Source: Alphaproteobacteria bacterium UBA4588 (lineage in GTDB: Bacteria; Pseudomonadota; Alphaproteobacteria; Puniceispirillales; Puniceispirillaceae). From it: a DNA stretch of 22,003 bases. Positions 15,395 through 22,003 of the stretch are shown here, in pieces. The stretch spans positions 18,608 through 40,610 of the forward strand of contig DGJU01000087.1 in NCBI GenBank assembly GCA_002387605.1, given 5' to 3'. Each line of letters opens with the position of its first letter. The stretch's first letter is position 1. Under the pieces are notes generated by a model. The model did not search any database. It was not told the origin of the DNA and saw only the letters and a list, made by a program, of their open reading frames with translations. The position numbers and the translations under genes were made by a program.

Positions 15395-16255
15395 ATGTTT
15401 ATCATGATTACCATTTTTTCATTCTGGCGCCAGTATCTTACGCGCTGTATAGCGATGCTCTTATTCCTATTTAGCCTCAGCGCCGTCCCGGCATTAGCAG
15501 GCGAACAGCCAATCATCGTGCAATCAACCACCTCCACCCTTAATTCAGGCTTATATGATTATCTTCTGCCATTCTATCAACAAGCAACAGGAAAACAGGT
15601 ACGGGTGGTAGCGGTTGGAACAGGTCAGGCCTTAAAAAATGCAGAACGCTGCGATGGCGATGTTCTGATTGTCCATTCTCGCGAAGATGAAGTTGCTTTT
15701 GTTGACCGCGGGTTTGGCAGCAAGCGCTATGACCTGATGTATAATGATTTCGTTCTGCTTGGCCCTTATAATGACCCTGCAGGGATTGCAGGGGCAGATA
15801 ATGTGAGCGCCGCCCTTCGTCTGATTTCACAAGCAGGCATTCGGTTTGTCTCACGCGGAGATAATAGTGGCACGCACAAGGCTGAGAAACGTTTCTGGCG
15901 GCTAGAAGATAATGTACCACCTGCCACGGCAGGCTCATGGTATATTGAATCAGGTCAGGGGATGGGAAGCACGCTTAACCTTGCTGTTCAGATGCAAGGA
16001 TATGTGCTGTCTGACAGAGCAACCTGGCTTGCCTTCGGAAACAAACAAAACCACGCTATTTTATTTTCAGGGGACCCGGATATGTTTAATCAATATGGCA
16101 TTATTCCGGTCAGCCCTGAGCATTGCCCAGACACCCATAATGAAGATGGGCTTGTATTTACGAAATGGATGATATCTAAGACAGGGCAAGGGCTGATTAA
16201 AGCCTACCAGCGCGCAGGAGAACAACTTTTCTTTCCAAACGCAGACGGCCAATAA
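15395..16255 (+). CDS. Tungstate/molybdate ABC transporter substrate-binding protein, TupA-like
   Basis: This 286-residue secreted protein has a signal peptide (hydrophobic 18-33, AxA-type site PALA-GE near 35-36) and the TupA fold. The oxyanion-binding TTST is at 45-48, VGTGQAL at 74-80, YNDFVLLGP at 116-124 and SRGDNSGTH at 153-161. In this family these loops bind tungstate, and in some members molybdate, for import. The usual permease and ATPase genes (tupB, tupC) are absent: the next gene is on the other strand 19 bp away. Position opposite the molybdenum cofactor operon supports a role in supplying metal oxyanion for cofactor use. The start may instead be the ATG at 15404; neither has a strong ribosome site. 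Confidence 0.88.
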   Translation: MFIMITIFSFWRQYLTRCIAMLLFLFSLSAVPALAGEQPIIVQSTTSTLNSGLYDYLLPFYQQATGKQVRVVAVGTGQALKNAERCDGDVLIVHSREDEVAFVDRGFGSKRYDLMYNDFVLLGPYNDPAGIAGADNVSAALRLISQAGIRFVSRGDNSGTHKAEKRFWRLEDNVPPATAGSWYIESGQGMGSTLNLAVQMQGYVLSDRATWLAFGNKQNHAILFSGDPDMFNQYGIIPVSPEHCPDTHNEDGLVFTKWMISKTGQGLIKAYQRAGEQLFFPNADGQ

Positions 16256-16274
16256 TACCCTGCCTTCACCACAG

Positions 16275-17750
16275 CTATTTCTGAGCGCCGATAGAACGCC
16301 CTGCACCTTCTGGCATACCAAGCGACTGATGTGCGGCTGCCAGTTCAGCAAAAGCCTCTGCAACAGGCGATTGCATCGGCACAGCCCGGCTTGATTGCAG
16401 ATTAACATGCAAACACATCTGCTCACCGGTCGCGACAATAACGCCGTCCTGCTGTGTAACGGTCTGAAAAATATGCAGCTTTTTAGCTTCTGCCTGTAAC
16501 ACTTGAAGAGATACAGTTAGCCTGTCCCCAAGCTTGGCTTCATCAAGATGGCGGATATGCGTCTCTACCGTAAAAAAGCTATGCCCACCTGCCAGATAGT
16601 TAGCATCCACACCCATGCGGCCGAGCAGGACGTCTGTTGCTTCGCTCATTATCTGTAAATAGCGGTATTCGGTCATATGGCCATTATAGTCAATCCAGGC
16701 TGGCAACACATCGCTTTGATAATAGGAAAGCGCTTGCGTGCTTGTGTCTCTAGCGATCTTATCAGCGGTTTTCCGCAGGTTATTTGTCCAGTCAACAAAA
16801 CAATTACCAGCACCCCAGTGATGCTGTTTTAACACCCCCAGAAATCCAACAAGATTGCGGTCTCTGATACGTTCTAATTCTCGCACGCTATAAGCGCCTG
16901 AGTGAGCATCCGACTGGCTTGCTATCTTATCTATCAGCGCATCATCAAGGTCGGGCACATCCATCAGCTTTGTCCATGGCCAGCTTAACGCTGGACCGAA
17001 CTGGCTGATAAAGTGACGCATTCCTGCTTCACCGCCCGCAACACGATAGGTCTCAAAAAGACCCATCTGTGCCCAGCGCAGACCAAAGCCATGAGTAATG
17101 ATATCATCAATTTCTTGTGTCGTTGCAACGCCGTCCTTGACTAGCCATAAGGCTTCGCGCCAGACAGCTTCCAATAACCTATCACCAATATGGGCGTCAA
17201 TTTCGCGTTTCAGAATAACAGGCTTCATCCCGATATCTTGCAACAGGGTGGCAGCGAGATGAACAGCGCCTTTGCTGCCTTCATCATCGCCGCCAACCAG
17301 CTCTACCACTGGCAGCAGATAAACAGGATTATAGGGATGGGCAACAATAACCTGTTCAGGTCGCAGTAAGCCTGCCCGCAATTCAGACGGTTTAAATCCT
17401 GATGTTGATGATCCAATAATAGCGTCTGGCGCGCACTGCGCTTGGATATCGCCCAGCACGTTATGTTTGATATCAAGCCGTTCAGGAACTGATTCCTGAA
17501 TCCAACTAGCGCCCGCTACCGCCTGCTTCAGCGTTTCAGCAAATAACAGCGTTCCTTCTTTTGGCATCGGCGCATCAGCAAGTACAGGAAGGCTTAATCG
17601 AGCATTATCTAGCACCTCGCCGATTTTGCGCATCGCATCGCTATCCAGATCGAAAACGGACACATCCCACCCATTTAGAAGGAACCGAGCGGCCCAGCCC
17701 CCGCCAATGACGCCGCCGCCAATAATCGCCGCTTTTTTTATCTGTCCCAC
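16275..17750 (-). CDS. cdhA: L-carnitine dehydrogenase fused to a hotdog thioesterase
   Basis: A 491-residue fusion. Residues 1-320 form a 3-hydroxyacyl-CoA dehydrogenase-like oxidoreductase, with IIGGGVIGGGWAARF (9-23) binding NAD, SSTSGFKPSEL (114-124) and HPYNPVYLLPVVELVGG (138-154). This is the pattern of L-carnitine dehydrogenase, which oxidises carnitine to 3-dehydrocarnitine. Residues 340-460 form a 4HBT hotdog thioesterase with the active-site region DYNGHMTEYRY (354-364). It would suit hydrolysis of betainyl-CoA made by the neighbouring BKACE enzyme. It lies 27 bp after that gene on the same strand, giving a complete route to glycine betaine. A plain 3-hydroxybutyryl-CoA dehydrogenase is less likely because of the fusion and neighbour. 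The substrate is inferred. Confidence 0.88.
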   Translation of the reverse strand: MGQIKKAAIIGGGVIGGGWAARFLLNGWDVSVFDLDSDAMRKIGEVLDNARLSLPVLADAPMPKEGTLLFAETLKQAVAGASWIQESVPERLDIKHNVLGDIQAQCAPDAIIGSSTSGFKPSELRAGLLRPEQVIVAHPYNPVYLLPVVELVGGDDEGSKGAVHLAATLLQDIGMKPVILKREIDAHIGDRLLEAVWREALWLVKDGVATTQEIDDIITHGFGLRWAQMGLFETYRVAGGEAGMRHFISQFGPALSWPWTKLMDVPDLDDALIDKIASQSDAHSGAYSVRELERIRDRNLVGFLGVLKQHHWGAGNCFVDWTNNLRKTADKIARDTSTQALSYYQSDVLPAWIDYNGHMTEYRYLQIMSEATDVLLGRMGVDANYLAGGHSFFTVETHIRHLDEAKLGDRLTVSLQVLQAEAKKLHIFQTVTQQDGVIVATGEQMCLHVNLQSSRAVPMQSPVAEAFAELAAAHQSLGMPEGAGRSIGAQK

Positions 17751-17777
17751 GTGGCTTTACCTCTTATTAAATCAGCG

Positions 17778-18689
17778 TTATGCCGGCATCCGTTTTACGA
17801 GCTGAAGCTCAGCGCGCACTTCATCAGGGCTCATCAGTGATACCCCCATTTTTGTGACAATATCAGCAGCTTTTTCTACCAGCTGTGCGTTGGTTGCCAG
17901 CACACCTTTTTCAAGCCACAGATTATCTTCAAGGCCAACACGCACATTACCCCCCGCCAGCACTGAAGCCGCAACATATGCCATCTGATTACGGCCAATT
18001 GAAAAACCCGAATAAACCCAGCTCTGCGGAATATTATTTACCATTGCCATAAAGGTATTCAGATCGTCCGGCGCCCCCCATGGAATTCCCATACAGAGCT
18101 GCACCATGACAGGATCTTTAATGATACCTTCTTCAACCAGTTGCTTGGCAAACCAGAGATGGCCTGTATCAAATGCCTCGATTTCAGGACGCACCCCAAG
18201 ACGTTCCATCATGCCTGCCATTTCACGTAGCATGCCGGGGGTGTTTGTCATGACATAATCAGCTTCGGCAAAATTCATCGTACCGCAATCAAGAGTACAG
18301 ATTTCCGGCAGACACTCTGCAATATGCGCAATACGTTCTTCTGCACTGGCCATGTCCGTTGCTGCCTCATTCAATGGCAAGGGTGCTGATGGCGCACCAA
18401 ACACCATATCTCCGCCCATGCCAGCTGTGAGGTTTAAGACAACATCAATATCGCTAGCACGAATTCTGTCTGTAACCTCCCGGTAATACTCACTCTTGCG
18501 AGAGGGGGCGCCAGTATCAGGGTCACGCACATGACAATGAACAACAGCAGCTCCTGCGCGTGCAGCATCAAGCGCTGCTTCGGCAATTTGCTGGGGGCTT
18601 CGGGGGACCAAGGCCGATCTATCCTGAGAACTACCCGAACCCGTAATTGCGGCCGTAATAAAAACTTTTTTGCGCATGGAAAGAGGCAT
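17778..18689 (-). CDS. cdhC: BKACE (DUF849) beta-keto acid cleavage enzyme, probable 3-dehydrocarnitine cleavage enzyme
   Basis: The 303-residue zinc-dependent TIM-barrel enzyme of the BKACE family condenses a beta-keto acid with acetyl-CoA and releases acetoacetate plus a new acyl-CoA. Metal ligands His51 and His53 (VVHCHVRDP) and the conserved GLEDN (252-256) are present, and the N-terminus ITAAITGS is typical. Next to a carnitine dehydrogenase the expected reaction is dehydrocarnitine plus acetyl-CoA to betainyl-CoA plus acetoacetate. Other BKACE substrates (3-keto-5-aminohexanoate, dehydrocarnitine analogues) are possible. The ATG at 18689 has GGAG 7 bases upstream; a second ATG lies four codons in. 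It is the first gene of the pair, with a palindrome about 65 bp upstream. Confidence 0.88.
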   Translation of the reverse strand: MPLSMRKKVFITAAITGSGSSQDRSALVPRSPQQIAEAALDAARAGAAVVHCHVRDPDTGAPSRKSEYYREVTDRIRASDIDVVLNLTAGMGGDMVFGAPSAPLPLNEAATDMASAEERIAHIAECLPEICTLDCGTMNFAEADYVMTNTPGMLREMAGMMERLGVRPEIEAFDTGHLWFAKQLVEEGIIKDPVMVQLCMGIPWGAPDDLNTFMAMVNNIPQSWVYSGFSIGRNQMAYVAASVLAGGNVRVGLEDNLWLEKGVLATNAQLVEKAADIVTKMGVSLMSPDEVRAELQLVKRMPA

Positions 18690-18753
18690 CCGTCATCTCC
18701 CGTCATTGTGATAAGATTACCTCATTGCACCTTGGCGCATAGTTGCCTCTTTT

Positions 18754-18774
18754 ATCAAGATTTGTCTTCTTGAT
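18754..18774. promoter_or_regulatory. Candidate operator palindrome ATCAAGA-N7-TCTTGAT
   Basis: Perfect 7-bp inverted arms (18754-18760 and 18768-18774) are separated by seven bases, in the gap between the carnitine pair and hisI. The site lies 65 bp upstream of the BKACE start, a usual position for a dimeric regulator controlling a catabolic operon. No regulator gene is present in the window, so its owner is unknown. Confidence 0.45.
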
Positions 18775-18832
18775 TGATGTATTTTATTTTTAAGACACGC
18801 TTATTGCGCTGACCGGTAAACCAGCCTTTGTT

Positions 18833-18862
18833 TTGACATCTCCAGTCCAGCTCATGTATCAC
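18833..18862 (+). promoter_or_regulatory. Candidate hisI promoter (TTGACA-N18-TATCAC)
   Basis: A perfect -35 box TTGACA (18833-18838) is followed 18 bases later by TATCAC (18857-18862), four of six matches to the -10 consensus. Transcription would start near 18869, giving a leader of about 65 bases to hisI. The spacing is slightly long. Confidence 0.45.
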
Positions 18863-18934
18863 CAAACGATAAAGCTTAGCCTGCTATGGGCCTTTTTATG
18901 ACTACCACCCTTATCCTTAACGGGGATGAACGAT

Positions 18935-19339
18935 ATGACGCCGCACTCAGATAATGCCCTACACGCCGCCCTACTGGACAGCCTCACATTTAATGATGAT
19001 GGGTTGATACCGGCCATCGCCCAGCAGTTTGATACAGGCGAAGTGCTGATGATGGCATGGATGAACCGGGACTCGCTTAGTGAAACCCTTACCTCTTCGC
19101 GTGCCTGCTATTATTCACGCTCACGACAGGCATTCTGGCGTAAGGGCGATACCTCCGGCCATATTCAGGTCGTAAAATCGTGCCATATTGATTGTGATGG
19201 CGATACAATTTTGTTGCTGGTTGATCAGACTGGAGCTGCCTGCCATGAAGGCACCCGCACCTGTTTTACACGGGTAGCAACCGCTGATGGTAGTGTTACC
19301 GCAACCGGTCCTGCTCTGCCAGAAGGGGGCACCAAATGA
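18935..19339 (+). CDS. hisI: Phosphoribosyl-AMP cyclohydrolase HisI
   Basis: The 134-residue enzyme opens the adenine ring of phosphoribosyl-AMP in the third step of histidine synthesis. It is the single-domain form, without the HisE pyrophosphohydrolase. YYSRSRQAFWRKGDTSGH (59-76) and DCDGD (86-90) followed by CHEGTRTC (103-110) are the family hallmarks. Asp86, Asp88 and Asp90 bind magnesium, and Cys87, Cys103 and Cys110 bind zinc. An in-frame ATG at 18926 would add three residues, but the GGGGA stretch would then touch the start; the ATG at 18935 has it 8 bases away. It overlaps the next gene by four bases. No other his genes are in the window. Confidence 0.95.
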   Translation: MTPHSDNALHAALLDSLTFNDDGLIPAIAQQFDTGEVLMMAWMNRDSLSETLTSSRACYYSRSRQAFWRKGDTSGHIQVVKSCHIDCDGDTILLLVDQTGAACHEGTRTCFTRVATADGSVTATGPALPEGGTK

Positions 19340-19527
19340 GCCCGTCAGATACAGCAGACACACCAAAAATTACTGTTAGCAAGGAAATCATCTGGCATAT
19401 GACGTGCGGTTCCTGCAGTTATTACTGGACTGTACCAACCATGTCTGAGGCCGACAACCCGGCTCGCCGCAGTTGGACATGCCCTCTTTGTGCAACAAAG
19501 TCAGACGCTGTTGAACAGGATTTCTGA
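19336..19527 (+). CDS. Small zinc-ribbon-like protein, unknown function
   Basis: This 63-residue product has two CxxC pairs, Cys24/Cys27 (MTCGSCSYYWT) and Cys49/Cys52 (WTCPLC), spaced as in a zinc ribbon. The region around them is rich in aromatic residues. Its ATG overlaps the hisI TGA, so translation is probably coupled to hisI. I do not recognise a named family, and no DNA-binding or catalytic domain is present beyond the presumed metal site. It could be a small regulator or a metal-linked accessory protein. The overlap and four-cysteine pattern make it a real gene rather than chance. Confidence 0.75.
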   Translation: MSPSDTADTPKITVSKEIIWHMTCGSCSYYWTVPTMSEADNPARRSWTCPLCATKSDAVEQDF

Positions 19528-19547
19528 TAGTACCGGCTGATGGCCAG

Positions 19548-20699
19548 CTAGGCTGAAATTTTCGTGAGCGCCGCTTCGAAATTGGCAACCGTTCTGTCAA
19601 TATTCAACAGCTTATCAAGACCAAATAATCCGATGCGGAATGACATATAATCGTCAGGCTCGCCAACTTCTAATGGTACGCCTGCTGCGATTTGAACGCC
19701 CTGTTCAGCAAATTTCTTGCCTGTTTTCATGTCAGGGTCAGTTGTAAAATTGACAATAACAGACGCCGCTTTAAATCCGTCAGCAGCAACTGACACAAAG
19801 CCGTGCTGCTCCAGCAGAGCGCGCATTTTTATGCCAAGATCTATCTGTGCCTGCTTGATTGAGGCAAATCCATGGCTCTTGGTTTCCAGCAAGGCATCAC
19901 GGAACGTTTTTAACCCATCAGTTGGCAATGTTGCATGATAAGCATGCCCGCCATTTTCATAGGTTTCCATAATTGAAAGCCATTTCCGCAAATCACAGGC
20001 ATAAGATGTGCTCACCGTATGCTCGATTGCCGCGCGGCCTCTCTCAGACAGCATAACAACTCCGGCACAAGGTGTTGCAGACCAGCCTTTTTGCGGCGCT
20101 GTCAGCAGAACATCAACACCCAGCTTTTCCATATCAACAAATAGCGCACCAGAGGCAACACAATCCAGAATAAACAGACCGCCAGCGTCATGCACCGCAT
20201 CAGCAATGCCGGCAATATAATCATCTGGCAGGACCATGCCAGCAGAAGTTTCAACATGCGGCGCGCAGACGATTTCAGGCTTATAGGCCGCAATCTCCGC
20301 GACAATGTCACTCAATGGTAAGGGCGCAAAAGGTTTGATTTTATTATCACCGGCAGATTGCTGGTGCTGACTGGCATAGAGAACTTTTGTCTCAGCAGCA
20401 ATTCTGCCCTTTTCAAAAATTTCTGACCACCGGAAGCTAAACCAGCCATTTCGAACAACAAGACATCTTTTATCGGTGCCGAACTGGCGCGCAATCGCTT
20501 CCATGCCAAAAGTACCACCACCCGGAACAAGGATAGCAGATTTAGCAGAATAGGCTTCTTTAAGAGATGCTGAAATATCACGCATCACCGTCTGAAATGA
20601 CGCTGACATATGATTAAGAGACCGGTCGTTAAACACAACAGAATATTCAAGTAGACCATCTGGATCGACATCTGTTTCAAGAGCGGTAACAATTCCCAT
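19548..20699 (-). CDS. Class V aminotransferase (alanine-glyoxylate aminotransferase-like)
   Basis: A 383-residue PLP-dependent enzyme of fold type I, class V. VPGGGTFGMEA at 58-68 binds the cofactor phosphate. ILDCVASG contains Asp179, which holds the pyridine nitrogen. APQKGW carries Lys204, the Schiff-base lysine, with the sequence around it typical of the alanine/serine-glyoxylate aminotransferase branch. The C-terminal SFRIGLFG is also typical. The frame opens at 20774, but the ATG at 20699 has AAGGA about 9 bases before it and starts the conserved domain directly. The amino donor cannot be told from sequence; 2-aminoethylphosphonate or serine transamination are alternatives. It is convergent with hisI and its partner, 20 bp apart. 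Confidence 0.85.
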   Translation of the reverse strand: MGIVTALETDVDPDGLLEYSVVFNDRSLNHMSASFQTVMRDISASLKEAYSAKSAILVPGGGTFGMEAIARQFGTDKRCLVVRNGWFSFRWSEIFEKGRIAAETKVLYASQHQQSAGDNKIKPFAPLPLSDIVAEIAAYKPEIVCAPHVETSAGMVLPDDYIAGIADAVHDAGGLFILDCVASGALFVDMEKLGVDVLLTAPQKGWSATPCAGVVMLSERGRAAIEHTVSTSYACDLRKWLSIMETYENGGHAYHATLPTDGLKTFRDALLETKSHGFASIKQAQIDLGIKMRALLEQHGFVSVAADGFKAASVIVNFTTDPDMKTGKKFAEQGVQIAAGVPLEVGEPDDYMSFRIGLFGLDKLLNIDRTVANFEAALTKISA

Positions 20700-20865
20700 T
20701 TTGGCGTTCCTTTTCAATATTAATAACGATCTACGGCCATCATGTAACGGCGCGCGCGTCTCTTTGCATTTCATACAGCTGACACGAAGTGCTAGTAACT
20801 TAAGATATGGTACATAAAAACACTGATGCCAATGTTAATACGCTAAAACAATGAAAATTAATCGC

Positions 20866-20888
20866 CTGCCATGGCAGTTTAGCTGCCA
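20866..20888. terminator. Hairpin cluster downstream of the secreted-protein gene (possible terminator)
   Basis: TGGCAG-TTTAG-CTGCCA (20872-20888) forms a 6-bp stem about 10 bases past the minus-strand stop at 20899. It overlaps a perfect 12-bp palindrome CTGCCATGGCAG (20866-20877). The two structures are mutually exclusive. No clean T-run follows on the minus strand, only an AT-rich stretch, so termination is uncertain. Confidence 0.35.
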
Positions 20889-20898
20889 AACGGTCGGA

Positions 20899-21294
20899 TT
20901 AGTCATCCATGGGGCAGGTATAGCTTCTCTGGCATTGCAAAGACGGCGATAGACTGATTGTTTTGTCTTCAACGCCCCGCCCCGGCTTCATGTAAACACA
21001 CATGCGCGAGCCTGTTTCGGGATCGAAATATTCACGTCGCAGGCGGCAATGACTGGCAATCTGGGTAGGGGGAACAGCCCTCCTGCGACATTTAGCTGTT
21101 TCGCGTCCCAGAACGGTCTGTGGCCATGTAAGCCGCAAATTATCCCATACGGTGCAATGTGCTGAGGCTTCATCGGGAACGTAAAGACGCCCTTCTGCTG
21201 CCGCAGGAGTAGCTGAAAGGCCTACCATAGAAAACACGAATAGACCTACAAGACTGAAAAATGCCTGGCGATTGATTATAAATGTTTTACGCAT
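20899..21294 (-). CDS. Secreted protein with six cysteines, unknown function
   Basis: The 131-residue product begins with a clear signal peptide: basic RKTFIINR, a hydrophobic stretch at 11-28, and a likely cleavage after Ala33 (ATPAAA-EG). The mature part of about 98 residues has six cysteines (47, 69, 83, 99, 121, 127), which could form three disulfides in the periplasm. It is basic in the middle (KCRRRAV, RLRRE) and has no repeats or membrane segments. I do not recognise the family. GAGGG stands about 5 bases before the ATG. It diverges from a lipoprotein gene across a 319-bp gap, so both may be envelope proteins, but no shared role is shown. Confidence 0.75.
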   Translation of the reverse strand: MRKTFIINRQAFFSLVGLFVFSMVGLSATPAAAEGRLYVPDEASAHCTVWDNLRLTWPQTVLGRETAKCRRRAVPPTQIASHCRLRREYFDPETGSRMCVYMKPGRGVEDKTISLSPSLQCQRSYTCPMDD

Positions 21295-21613
21295 AGGCCC
21301 TCACTTCTACTGATCCTCGTCTCACGCCGCCCAGATATTAAAAAATCAAACTGTTATCTGTCTAACCCTTTTAAGCTGACATTAGCAGAATGTTAAGCGC
21401 GTTTTTTTGTCTTATTGCTGCTGCACTATAACGAAATTATTAATAGGTGAACGACGCATCGCAACGAAGTCTTACTGAAATAAAAAACCATCGCCGCCCT
21501 AAACGTTTAGCATAATCTTTAGCATTCCTCCTTAAAGATTATTGAAAATGTGCCGTTATACCTCTCAAACCCAATGTTGGGATTAACCAATAGATCAGGT
21601 GGCAGTTAGCATA
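21295..21613. promoter_or_regulatory. Divergent intergenic region with adjacent inverted repeats
   Basis: A 319-bp gap between the secreted-protein and lipoprotein genes, with no credible reading frame. It contains a perfect 12-bp palindrome CTAAACGTTTAG (21499-21510). Next to it is a 10-bp inverted repeat, ATAATCTTTA (21512-21521) and TAAAGATTAT (21533-21542), around an 11-base loop. Read on the minus strand, that loop holds AGGAGG. AT-rich stretches could hold promoters for both genes, but I found no well-matched -35/-10 pair. Confidence 0.45.
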
Positions 21614-22003
21614 ATGCGTAGGCTCTTATCACAATGCGGATGTCTCATTCTCATCATGCTGCTGAGCGGCTGTCAGATGTTTGTTGATAACCGAAAAGAA
21701 GCGTTACTTGTGATTTCGGCAGATCAGTGGACCGACATGCAGCTCAAAGTAACAGAGCTTGAAAAGATAACGCGCGCGCGAAACAAGCCTGTCGCTCTCC
21801 CAGGGTCTGAATTAATTGCCTTTACAAGCGAAACAGATGCCTACCTTGCTGGATGCAGAAAACTGGGGATTGTAGAAGTCCACCATTACGGAACTTATGA
21901 TGAGGCCGTGATACTAATTCGAAATCAGGCCTTCAAAATGGAGGCCTCGGTCATCGCCCCGCTTGATGCATATCAAGATAAATCACCTCTTATTACAGAG
22001 GAT
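21614..22003 (+). CDS. Lipoprotein, partial (3' end off window)
   Basis: The frame is open for 130 codons to the right edge. The N-terminus MRRLL with a hydrophobic core ends in a lipobox LSGC at 17-20, so Cys20 should be lipidated and the protein anchored in a membrane. Gln at +2 favours the outer membrane. A later stretch has Cys81-x-x-Leu-Gly followed by an alanine-containing helix (LIRNQAFKMEA). This is reminiscent of RcsF/DUF4156-type lipoprotein domains, but the likeness is weak and I would not assign the family. AGGTGG precedes the ATG at a rather long distance (11 bases). The C-terminus is missing. Confidence 0.75.
   Translation, partial: MRRLLSQCGCLILIMLLSGCQMFVDNRKEALLVISADQWTDMQLKVTELEKITRARNKPVALPGSELIAFTSETDAYLAGCRKLGIVEVHHYGTYDEAVILIRNQAFKMEASVIAPLDAYQDKSPLITED

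Noticed and set aside
15540..15938. 132-aa minus-strand frame opposite the tupA-like gene
   Set aside because: Antisense shadow of a gene with clear family motifs; no start context.
1..22003. Mobile elements, phage genes, CRISPR arrays, tRNA or rRNA genes
   Set aside because: No transposase or integrase motifs, no regularly spaced repeats and no tRNA-like T-loop sequences were seen on reading both strands.

Overview
The window looks like chromosomal DNA of a marine, light-harvesting alphaproteobacterium. A green-type proteorhodopsin gene sits directly upstream of a complete retinal pathway (crtE, crtI, crtB, crtY, blh and a type-2 isopentenyl diphosphate isomerase). Around these lie genes for carnitine-type osmolyte breakdown, hydroxy-acid oxidation and molybdenum cofactor synthesis. 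Moderate GC, very tight gene packing and these gene families suggest a SAR116-like (Puniceispirillum-like) organism. That placement is inference from gene content, not from a marker gene.

Layout, left to right. (1) 1-2572: a flavin ferredoxin/rubredoxin-type reductase (minus strand, cut by the left edge) diverges from an FMN-dependent hydroxy-acid dehydrogenase. (2) 2609-3519: a minus-strand pair, a DUF1684 protein and an 82-aa two-helix membrane protein, divergent from proteorhodopsin. (3) 3520-4635: a G-rich leader, proteorhodopsin, and a textbook intrinsic terminator. (4) 4688-11433: the retinal cassette on the plus strand, partly translationally coupled by ATGA overlaps. It runs from isoprenoid isomerisation through GGPP, phytoene, lycopene and beta-carotene to retinal, the rhodopsin chromophore. 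(5) 11434-11715: an AT-rich gap with a perfect -10 box and a 12-bp hairpin, a candidate small RNA. (6) 11716-15190: a minus-strand molybdopterin operon, transcribed moaA-mobB-moeA-moaD-moaE. A TupA-like tungstate/molybdate-binding protein (15395-16255) diverges from it without its own permease genes. (7) 16275-18689: a minus-strand pair for carnitine breakdown, a BKACE (DUF849) enzyme and a carnitine dehydrogenase fused to a hotdog thioesterase. Together they can turn L-carnitine into glycine betaine and acetoacetate. (8) 18935-19527: hisI overlapping a 63-aa zinc-ribbon protein. (9) 19548-20699: a class V aminotransferase. (10) 20899-22003: a secreted cysteine-containing protein of unknown function diverging from a partial lipoprotein.

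No rRNA, tRNA, insertion sequence, phage gene or CRISPR array was seen. The families are mostly known. The points most worth checking are the altered second aspartate motif in CrtE, the possible small RNA after the retinal cassette, the proteorhodopsin leader and terminator arrangement, the stand-alone TupA, and several palindromes in regulatory gaps.
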